From Globisporangium splendens (taxonomy: Eukaryota; Oomycota; Peronosporomycetes; Pythiales; Pythiaceae): a stretch of 64,000 nt of DNA. Below, one piece after another: positions 20,328-27,255 of the stretch. The stretch's first letter is position 1; the number at the start of each line of letters is the position of its first letter. The notes below the pieces were generated by a model that worked only from the letters and a program-made list of their open reading frames with translations, did no database searches and had not been told where the DNA came from. The stretch is taken from contig VFIW01000074.1 in the NCBI GenBank assembly GCA_006386115.1, forward strand, positions 142,201 through 206,200, read 5' to 3'. A program made the position numbers and the translations under genes.

Positions 20328-21395
20328 ATGAAGCGACCAAGTGACCAAGTGAACCGTGAAGAACGTCCGTTGTCCAAGCGACAGCAGACAGCTCCAGAAC
20401 TCTTCGACATTTCTCCCATTCTGAAGAAGAAGGGGGAGCTCGAGTTCTACAAGGAGCGGTTCTTCAGTTGGCGTCGGATCAACGATCGCGATGATCCGAA
20501 CCAACACATCGCAGCCCAGAGAGACTCATGGCGAACATTCGTTCGTCTTGAGAACGAGAACAAGATGGAGCGTCTTCTTCGTCGTGGCAATGCTCGTGCC
20601 GAAAGAAGAACTCCTGCTGACGACAGAGCGAATCCCAGCTCTGGTCGTCGTAGTGTCGCCCCTGGCGACGCTACAAGCGGTTCTCGTAGCTGCGGACCAC
20701 GTCGGGAACATCAGACTCCATCGTCTGCCGTGGTTCCCACGTGTCCGAGCTCGGTGGATATCCACGCCACCGAACTCTGTAGAAGCGTTGATGGTTCAAC
20801 TGCTTCTTTCCTCGACGATGAGTCGGTCGATCTTCGTGATCAACAATCGACTCAACCACCCAGCGATGCTCTCCCTGAGAGTCTAACAACGGGGGTGGGG
20901 CTGAACGAGAAAACGATTGAGCGACTCTGGAAGTGGAAGAGTGCTCATCGTGGGCGAATCGAGGCTTTGCAGCAGCGTTGTTCGACACTTGAGGAACGCT
21001 GCGAGAGTCTCGAGAACCTTGTCGCCGATCATGAGTCAAAGATCGATGTCCCGACAGAAGGTTGTGCCCAGTGTTCGGCTTTGGAGTCCCGTTTCGAGGA
21101 ACGGTTCCAACAGGTTCAGGGCGAACTTGTCCGACTCCAGAAGAACGAGAAGTCTCGTGAGTTGGCTCACGATCGCCTTTTGCGCTCTGTGGAAGAGGCA
21201 GGTTCGGCTTTTGAGGTACTTCGTGGTGAGTACCATTCTCGTCTTCAAGCGCTGGAGTCGGTGAAGGACCAGTCCTTCGACGCCCTGCAACTCTTGTACG
21301 CCGAGAAGAATCTCCAGAGCGACGAGCTGTTTGCTCTTCGCAATCAAGTGGAGAAGCTTCAAGATCAGCTTGATCGTTTGCGGAAGATCTCATAG
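20328..21395 (+). CDS. Antisense coiled-coil ORF of inner gypsy element (355 residues)
   Basis: A plus-strand ORF, opposite to the element's gag-pol, from ATG 20328 (MKRPSDQVNREERPLSKRQQ) to TAG at 21393-21395. The first 340 bp lie beyond pol. The rest is antisense to the pol region between integrase and chromodomain and to the chromodomain itself. Residues about 105-190 are Ser/Arg/Pro-rich. The C-terminal 150 residues show regular heptads (IEALQQRCSTLEERCESLEN and ALRNQVEKLQDQLDRLRKI, hydrophobics at a and d), that is, a coiled coil. The opposite-strand linker is low-complexity Ser/Arg/Pro text, which fits this strand being the constrained one there. No family was recognised. Some plant gypsy elements are known to carry an antisense ORF near the 3' LTR; homology to those is not claimed. 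Confidence 0.55.
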   Translation: MKRPSDQVNREERPLSKRQQTAPELFDISPILKKKGELEFYKERFFSWRRINDRDDPNQHIAAQRDSWRTFVRLENENKMERLLRRGNARAERRTPADDRANPSSGRRSVAPGDATSGSRSCGPRREHQTPSSAVVPTCPSSVDIHATELCRSVDGSTASFLDDESVDLRDQQSTQPPSDALPESLTTGVGLNEKTIERLWKWKSAHRGRIEALQQRCSTLEERCESLENLVADHESKIDVPTEGCAQCSALESRFEERFQQVQGELVRLQKNEKSRELAHDRLLRSVEEAGSAFEVLRGEYHSRLQALESVKDQSFDALQLLYAEKNLQSDELFALRNQVEKLQDQLDRLRKIS

Positions 21396-21780
21396 GATCC
21401 GCTGATCCGCTTGGAAGGTAAGGCTTTAGTCTACCCACATAAAATGTAGGGTGTAGACGCATGCGTGTAGGTATGTCTAGCGTGTAGGCATCACCATTGC
21501 ATTTCACTACCTTGAACGGTCCAATGAACCTTGGCAGAAGCTTCGAGCTTCCCAAGTTGGACACTGCATGTTCAGGCAGGTTCGCCGTGCTAAGTAATAC
21601 AAGATCATTGATCTTATATACTTGCTTGTTCTTCCTTCCGCTCTTGTCTGCTTGTTCCTTTTGCAGATCCTGAGCCTTCGCGATTGCGTCTCGAACAAAC
21701 CTCACAACGGCTTGTCTCCTCACAATAAAGTCATCGACTTGCTGTTCCTCACGACTTGTCATGTCGTTGAGGGGTTTCAT
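20671..21780 (-). CDS. Inner gypsy integrase C-terminus and chromodomain (shifted frame)
   Basis: Continues pol in another frame. The pol frame ends at 21777 (ELKAILTR stop), while this frame reads SNFDSMKPLNDMTSREEQQV across the same DNA. Then come KVYKINDLVLLS-type text (VYKINDLVLLSTANLP), the GPY/F-like module FIGPFKVVKCNGDAYTLDIP and LHPTFYVGRLKPYLPSG, a long low-complexity linker, and a chromodomain (VVESIVDHEDRP, then FYRVRWRGYPPSSDTWEPRQ) at about 20690-20890. In intact gypsy pol these parts are one polypeptide, so a one-base frameshift mutation lies near 21780-21820. Confidence 0.85.
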   Translation of the reverse strand: MKPLNDMTSREEQQVDDFIVRRQAVVRFVRDAIAKAQDLQKEQADKSGRKNKQVYKINDLVLLSTANLPEHAVSNLGSSKLLPRFIGPFKVVKCNGDAYTLDIPTRMRLHPTFYVGRLKPYLPSGSADPMRSSANDQADLEASPLDCEEQTARRSGDSSRRTRVAGRRRTGPSPTPALEDENGTHHEVPQKPNLPLPQSAKGDREPTHETSRSSGVGQVRPEPVGTVPRNGTPKPNTGHNLLSGHRSLTHDRRQGSRDSRSVPQVSNNAAAKPRFAHDEHSSTSRVAQSFSRSAPPPLLDSQGEHRWVVESIVDHEDRPTHRRGKKQLNHQRFYRVRWRGYPPSSDTWEPRQTMESDVPDVVRSYENRL

Positions 21781-24700
21781 CGAGTCAAAATTGCTTTTAA
21801 CTCGGCAACAGCATTCAGGTCATACGACGACTGCGGCTTATTGCCTTTAGCCGTAGTCCCTCCCCCACTTAAGGTAGAGACCTCACCCATTATGGAAGCA
21901 GGCACTCGAGGATGAATGCCATAGTTCACATAAAATGGAGAGTGACCCGCCGAGACATGCGTGGAGTTGTTCAACGCAAACTCGGCAAGAGGGAGAAACT
22001 CACTCCACTCTTTGAAAGACGTCGCGTAGCTGCGCAACACGTCTTCAAGGACACGATTCACTCGTTCAGTTTGACCATCCGTTTCAGGATGTGCCGCTGT
22101 TGACATGGCCAACTTGGTGTCCAGAAGTCCGAACAGTGCACGCCAAAACTTGGACGTAAACCGAGTGTCACGGTCAGACACGATCTCAACGGGCAGGCCA
22201 TGCAGACGGAATACGACGTCTACAAAGACCTTGGCCGTCATTTCGGCTGAGATCTTGTCCGAAACCGGCGCAAGATGGACCATCTTGCTGAATCGGTCCA
22301 CAAACACTAGGATGCCATTGCGTCCGTGTTTGTCACGCGGAAGTCCGAATATGAAATCCATACTCACAGACTTCCAACTGTCCGATGGGACAGCCAATGA
22401 ACGAAGTGGTGCCTGCGTGGAACCAGAAGGTTTCACTCGTTGGCAGATCTCGCAAGTCCTCACATACTTGCGCACCCACTTGTACATGTGTGGCCAGTAG
22501 TAATCCCGGGAAAGACTGAGAAACGTTTTCTCACGTCCGAGATGGCCACCAGAAGGACTGTCATGGTACTCATACAAGAGTCGATGACGCAGACCTTCGT
22601 CGTTGGGAACAACAACCCTTGCTGTATCCCCTTGTTCAACCGCGTAGTACAACAACCCATTGTGTACTCGGAAGCGGTGAACTCGCGACCTTGTTCGAGC
22701 AGGCAAGCTCTGCAGTGCTTTGTCCGAAGGGTCCTTGAAATACTTCAACAAGTCCTGACATGTTTCGTCAGACTTGTACCCTTCGATAATGTCTTCTCGC
22801 ACTGTAGTCGTTGCTTGCACCACGATCGCTTGAACATCTTCACAGAGTCGACACGCTCCGTCCGTGTCTTCACTCTTGGTCTTCGGATCGTAGTCCGGAC
22901 GTCTTGACAGCGCATCGGCTAAGATGTTCGTCTTGCCTGGCTTGTAGTGTACAACAAAGTTGTACTCTGCAAAGAAGGAGAACCATCTCGCCATTCTTTG
23001 CGACAAGTGAGGAGTCTTCACTGCCGTACGCAGCGACGCATGATCTGTGTAGATCGCGAAGCGCTCCTCTCCAAGCAGATACACACGGAACTTGACCAAA
23101 GAATACTTCATCGCAAGAAGTTCTTTGTCATGAACTGGGTAGTTCCGTTCTGCGGGTCGGAGTTGTCGTGACTGATACGACACAACTCGCTCATGACCCT
23201 CATCATCGTGTTGCATCAAGGCACAACCGATGGCATAGTCGCTCGCATCGCAAACCACATGAAAAGGCTTGTCGTGGTTTGCAATTGCCAGCACGGGAGC
23301 TTCTCGCAGACTCCTCTTCACTTCGGCAAACGCTGCTTGGTGGTCACTGGACCACTCCCACTCAATGTCCTTCTTCAGGAGCTGTGTGAGGGGTTGCACC
23401 AACGCTGCATAATTGCGCGTGTACTTGTGCAAGTAGTTGGCCAGACCCAACCATTGTCTCAGCTGTTTGACATTCTGAGGCACAGGCCAATCGTCAATAG
23501 CTTTGACCTTCTCCGGATCAACTCGAACGCCATGCTTTCCCACAAAGCAACCGAGAACGGGGATCTCTGGTGCAAAGAATATGCACTTCTTCAGGTTAGC
23601 GTAGAGCTTGTTCTCTCGCATGACCTGAAAGACTTGACGGAGATGATCGAGATGAACATCAACGTCAGACTTTTCACCCGTGGTTTTACTATGAACGAAT
23701 ATATCGTCAAAGTAACTCGGTGCAAACCCTCTCAATGGACGAAGTAGATTCGTGACCATCCTATTGAAAGTCGCAGGAGCGTTCTTCAGTCCCTGTGGCA
23801 TCACTAACCATTCCCACAGCATACCACTCGGGGTACTCACTGCGGTTAGTGGTACATCGTCTTCGCGCATTCGAATCTGATAGAACCCATCTTTCAGATC
23901 GATAGCACTGAAGACAGTGCTGCCGACCATTCCATCAAGGATCATGTCCTTGCGTGGAACCGGAGTTTGGGCTGGAATGGTAGCGTCGTTCAGCTTGTTG
24001 AAAGCGTGAACGATGCGCCAACCTCCAGTTGCCTTCTTCACACAGAAGGTTGGGCTGCAATGTGGAGACTTGCTCTCTCGCACATGCCCAGCCTTAGCAC
24101 GTTGCGCAAAGAACTCGTCGATCGCAACGACTTGTTCTCTTGGCAACGGCCACTGTCGTGTGATACAATACTTCGTGCCAGGAAGTATGTCAATCTCATG
24201 ACGAACGCCTCTATCGAATGGCAATTCGTCCGGCACCTTGTCTGGGAATATGTCCTCATATTCCTTGACAAGTTCATACACGGGGTTCGTTTTGAGAGCG
24301 TCCCATGACTGCTCCTCGAACCTTTCCTTCCGTGTCTTCTCATCGAACACTTCAGCCTCCGTTGCTGACACCGTGTTGATGTCTTCTGCATCGTCAACAT
24401 CGACGATCATGCAGACCTGCGAAATTTCGCCTTTCGCTAGGCTACGCTTCAGCGTCTTCTTGCTCATCCACGGCAAGGAAATCAACTCTTCGACTGAGCT
24501 TGGAGGATTTTCGACTTCAATGTGACGCATTACGTTGCTGTCACCATCTTCATTGTAGACCAATACGTTCACGTATTCACTCGAAGTGACTCTTGCTTGG
24601 ACACTTCCTTCGTCGTCTTGACTTGTACCTTGATCAGGGGCACACGTTGCGCTTGCAACAATTGACGATAATTGCTTCTTCTTCTTGGTCATCTTGTCTC

Positions 24701-25403
24701 GGGATGGCTCTTCGGCTCTTTTCCCATTCGTTTCTTCCACGCACATCGCCTCACTCTTAGGGTCGATGGCAAAGGAGACAGTCTTTTGTTGGCGCCTGAC
24801 TGCTCCACCTCCAGCAGTCTTCTTCAAGATGGGTACCGCTCGTGAACATGGGGGGCCATCGCACACCGCAATATCACGAGGGTCATCTGGGATCTCTTCC
24901 ACAGATGTGTACACCCACACCACTTCATCCGTTGTCACACAGCTCAAGTCAGCATCGTGTGACTTGTCAACGGAGATCTTCATCTTCATCCAGTCAATGC
25001 TAGGTTGATAACGCTTCAACCACGGCATGCCCAGGATGATGTCAAACTTGTCATCGAGGTCGAGTAGAATAAACTCGTCTTCACCTCGGAAATCTTCACA
25101 CTTCATTGCCAAGCGCACCACGCGCTTTGGCATCTTCACAGTTGACCCGTTGGCCAACCGTATAACCATCGTCTTCTCTTCGTTCGCATCAGGCACGAAG
25201 ACACCATGCCTGACGATCACTTCATTTCGAACAAAATTGTTCGATGCACCAGTGTCAACCAAAGCACGCAGAGGTGTTGCAATACCGTCTACATGAACTT
25301 TGAGAACGATCAAACTTGACGTTTGACTGACACTGTTCTCCCTCGTGGAAACTGCATGTGCATCGTGCACATTGGGGCCAGAGTCCTGTGTATCCACAAA
25401 CAC
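21777..25403 (-). CDS. Inner gypsy pol: protease, reverse transcriptase, RNase H, integrase
   Basis: This frame is open upstream of 25403 to the gag overlap and has no ATG there, as expected if made by -1 frameshifting at 25454-25460. Residues counted from 25403: protease LRALVDTGASNNFV (about 46-59), RT with TVFSAIDLKDGFYQIRM and YFDDIFVHSK (about 560), RNase H with FHVVCDASDYAIG and FAIYTDHASLR, chromovirus-type FVVHYKPGKTNILADALSRR, integrase zinc finger (HDSPSGGHLG, then CEICQRVK), and catalytic D, D, E in SMDFIFGLP, VSDRDTRF and TDGQTERVNRVLED. No internal stop. It ends prematurely just after the integrase core by frameshift. Confidence 0.92.
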   Translation of the reverse strand: MFVDTQDSGPNVHDAHAVSTRENSVSQTSSLIVLKVHVDGIATPLRALVDTGASNNFVRNEVIVRHGVFVPDANEEKTMVIRLANGSTVKMPKRVVRLAMKCEDFRGEDEFILLDLDDKFDIILGMPWLKRYQPSIDWMKMKISVDKSHDADLSCVTTDEVVWVYTSVEEIPDDPRDIAVCDGPPCSRAVPILKKTAGGGAVRRQQKTVSFAIDPKSEAMCVEETNGKRAEEPSRDKMTKKKKQLSSIVASATCAPDQGTSQDDEGSVQARVTSSEYVNVLVYNEDGDSNVMRHIEVENPPSSVEELISLPWMSKKTLKRSLAKGEISQVCMIVDVDDAEDINTVSATEAEVFDEKTRKERFEEQSWDALKTNPVYELVKEYEDIFPDKVPDELPFDRGVRHEIDILPGTKYCITRQWPLPREQVVAIDEFFAQRAKAGHVRESKSPHCSPTFCVKKATGGWRIVHAFNKLNDATIPAQTPVPRKDMILDGMVGSTVFSAIDLKDGFYQIRMREDDVPLTAVSTPSGMLWEWLVMPQGLKNAPATFNRMVTNLLRPLRGFAPSYFDDIFVHSKTTGEKSDVDVHLDHLRQVFQVMRENKLYANLKKCIFFAPEIPVLGCFVGKHGVRVDPEKVKAIDDWPVPQNVKQLRQWLGLANYLHKYTRNYAALVQPLTQLLKKDIEWEWSSDHQAAFAEVKRSLREAPVLAIANHDKPFHVVCDASDYAIGCALMQHDDEGHERVVSYQSRQLRPAERNYPVHDKELLAMKYSLVKFRVYLLGEERFAIYTDHASLRTAVKTPHLSQRMARWFSFFAEYNFVVHYKPGKTNILADALSRRPDYDPKTKSEDTDGACRLCEDVQAIVVQATTTVREDIIEGYKSDETCQDLLKYFKDPSDKALQSLPARTRSRVHRFRVHNGLLYYAVEQGDTARVVVPNDEGLRHRLLYEYHDSPSGGHLGREKTFLSLSRDYYWPHMYKWVRKYVRTCEICQRVKPSGSTQAPLRSLAVPSDSWKSVSMDFIFGLPRDKHGRNGILVFVDRFSKMVHLAPVSDKISAEMTAKVFVDVVFRLHGLPVEIVSDRDTRFTSKFWRALFGLLDTKLAMSTAAHPETDGQTERVNRVLEDVLRSYATSFKEWSEFLPLAEFALNNSTHVSAGHSPFYVNYGIHPRVPASIMGEVSTLSGGGTTAKGNKPQSSYDLNAVAELKAILTR

Positions 25404-25419
25404 AGTCCTCTTTTCGAGC

Positions 25420-25460
25420 CCAGTAGGAGGCCCCGCCCCTACTGGTCGTTCCCGTTTTTT
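25420..25460 (-). promoter_or_regulatory. Programmed -1 ribosomal frameshift signal in inner gag-pol overlap
   Basis: On minus: heptamer A AAA AAC (25460-25454), in the gag zero frame as TCA AAA AAC. An 8-nt spacer (25453-25446) follows. Then comes a perfect 8-bp stem CCAGTAGG/CCTACTGG (25445-25438 with 25427-25420) and a 10-nt GC-rich loop. The gag TAG (25441-25439) is inside the stem. A -1 slip joins gag to pol (KRERPVGAGPPTGLEKRTVF). Slippery sequence, spacing and stem all match the known architecture of retroviral and coronaviral -1 signals. Function is inference. Confidence 0.8.
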
Positions 25461-26494
25461 GAACGTTGGGAACGATCGAATCCACGGCCGCGACCGTAGT
25501 TGTTCGAGCGCGAACCCTGTGTCGTTTGCCGGTCAGGCAAAGACACTTTGCAGTTCCGAGCGAAGTGACCCGACTTCCCACAACGGAAACATTTTCCATC
25601 GTTGTGAGGACGTCCATTTCCAGGCGTGGAAATGTACGAGATGTCCATCGGCTCTGGGCCATCGTGCGCGACATTCGCTTGTCTTGGTGGCCTTGACGGA
25701 AACCCTTGAAACTTGGCTTGCTTGATGCTGAACTCTTCTTGCATCGCACGGCTGATGGCTTCGTCCAGCGTCTTGGGATACTCACGGAACAATTGGTTCC
25801 GGATTGGACCATCGTTCAGACCCGTCATGAACGTCACAACTTGCGTTGGAACGTCAATCGGCTCGTCCACGATGCTTGAGACCAGGAAGCGCGCTCGTTG
25901 TGCATACGAATGCAGATCGAAACGGCCTTGGCGAAGCTTGAGGAACTCGGCACGCGCACGGAACTCGCTCTGCGGTGGTTCAAACGCTGCCTTGAGCTCC
26001 GCCTTGAAGTCTTCGTAGCTGTAGAAGCAGTTTGGATCCGACAAACGCTTCCCATAAGCCCAGCTCTTTGCACGACCCGCAAGGTTTGACATCGCGAACA
26101 ACACTCGCTGCATTGGGTCACGAAGTTGTCTTGCAGTGATGGCTGCATCCAACTCGACGAACCATCTCGAAAGAGGTTCGTTCTCTCCGCCACGATACGG
26201 AGACACGTCCAGCTTCAGCGGCACCGTCCTGAAGGACGAAACAGGGGTTGCGACCTGCTTTCGAGATTCAATAATCTCGTGGTGCATGAAACTGACCGCG
26301 GCGTTCTTCTGGTCTTCAGGAGACGCCGATCGTAGCAGGCTGATTACAGCAGCCTCCCCGATGACGTTTCGCATCCGCTCCAGCGCCGACCACTCATAAG
26401 AAGACAAATGAGGAAAATACTCATTCGTCAACTCGACAGTTTCCGGTACTGCTGGACCGAGTGGCACATCTACTCCTTCCATGTTCTCAGACAT
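25439..26494 (-). CDS. Inner gypsy gag with CCHC zinc knuckle
   Basis: The first ATG is at 26494 (MSENMEGVDVP); the frame is open further upstream without ATG almost to the PBS. Capsid-like retrotransposon gag: DVSPYRGGENEPLSRWFVEL, then RVLFAMSNLAGRAKSWAYG, then DFKAELKAAFEPPQSEFRAR, with RQGRFDLHSYAQRARFLVSS. Zinc knuckle CFRCGKSGHFARNC at about 25555-25596. Ends TAG at 25439, inside the frameshift stem. It forms the particle shell and binds RNA. Intact. Confidence 0.9.
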   Translation of the reverse strand: MSENMEGVDVPLGPAVPETVELTNEYFPHLSSYEWSALERMRNVIGEAAVISLLRSASPEDQKNAAVSFMHHEIIESRKQVATPVSSFRTVPLKLDVSPYRGGENEPLSRWFVELDAAITARQLRDPMQRVLFAMSNLAGRAKSWAYGKRLSDPNCFYSYEDFKAELKAAFEPPQSEFRARAEFLKLRQGRFDLHSYAQRARFLVSSIVDEPIDVPTQVVTFMTGLNDGPIRNQLFREYPKTLDEAISRAMQEEFSIKQAKFQGFPSRPPRQANVAHDGPEPMDISYISTPGNGRPHNDGKCFRCGKSGHFARNCKVSLPDRQTTQGSRSNNYGRGRGFDRSQRSKNGNDQ

Positions 26495-26587
26495 AGACAG
26501 AAGTAGGTCTTGGACAGGAATGCGCGAAGTGCTCAAAGCCGCTTCGTCAAACCTTTCTTGGCTTGGTCGCTGGAAGGACCGCTCGAA

Positions 26588-26596
26588 GTGCTACCA
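26588..26596 (-). other. Primer-binding site of inner gypsy element
   Basis: On minus TGGTAGCAC, two bases after the 5' LTR; identical to the outer element's site. Confidence 0.7.
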
Positions 26597-26598
26597 GG

Positions 26599-27250
26599 TG
26601 CAATAGGGCGCTGTTCACAACAGTCCCCAAAACACGGCACACACGCTTGTGCGACGAGGAAGCGATCTCCCGACTTGGAGGGAGAGAAGACGACTTGAGT
26701 ACTTGAGGGTAAAATTGCAACTGAATTGAAATGCTTATGGTTCCTGTCGCTACTTGTAAATGAACCCCAAGGGATCCTACAGGTTTTATAACTAAAACCT
26801 AAACATGCACAATAAAACCTATGAATCTGATATATAAAACCTTGGGTACACTGAGGTTGAACCCACGAGATCTTCGAGAAACTTGAACTTGAAGTCCCGT
26901 GGAAAATTCCCTGCAAAGTGATTGGCTACAGCCACTCACTTTAGGTGGCAGAGACACGTTGATCTCATCACCTGTGCAGTTTCCCAAGTAGGAACCATCA
27001 CTCAGTACTTGATTAGTACATGGATGTCATCACTCTGTACTGATTAATACATGTGAACAACATTCTGCACTGATCAGCACAGAGAGCGCTCGTGACGTCA
27101 TGGGATGACGTCACATGTGCATGTGGGGACTGTCGTACTGTAATCCCTTTGTTAATTGTCTCTCCACAATGCGCACTGAAGGTGGTGTGTTCGACACTAA
27201 AGTAGGACACAGCCGCACCTTCATGTAATGGCTAGGTATAGCCCATTACA
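26599..27250 (-). repeat. 5' LTR of inner gypsy element (right in window)
   Basis: 652 bp. It differs from 19599-20251 at about 20 places, including the very end (TGCAATAGGG against TGTAATGGGG) and a divergent patch around 27190-27225. The paired TGACGTCA sites are conserved. Confidence 0.9.
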
Positions 27251-27255
27251 TCAGA
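27251..27255. repeat. Target-site duplication TCAGA (right) of inner gypsy element
   Basis: Second copy of the 5-bp target duplication of the inner element; see 19594-19598. Confidence 0.95.

Larger units (their letters stand above)
19599..27250 (-). mobile_element. Inner Ty3/gypsy chromovirus-type LTR retrotransposon, opposite orientation
   Basis: 7,652 bp, bounded by TGTAATGGG ... CCCATTACA and a 5-bp target duplication, transcribed on minus. Sense order: LTR (26599-27250), PBS, gag, -1 frameshift signal, protease-RT-RNase H-integrase, chromodomain, PPT, LTR (19599-20251). It is inserted in the RT of the outer element. It also carries an antisense coiled-coil ORF (20328-21395 plus). Confidence 0.95.

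Noticed and set aside
22105..25296. Plus-strand ORFs across the inner pol (for example 23193-23747)
   Set aside because: Shadows of the pol gene on minus; unlike 20328-21395 they show no heptads or other structure and do not extend beyond pol.
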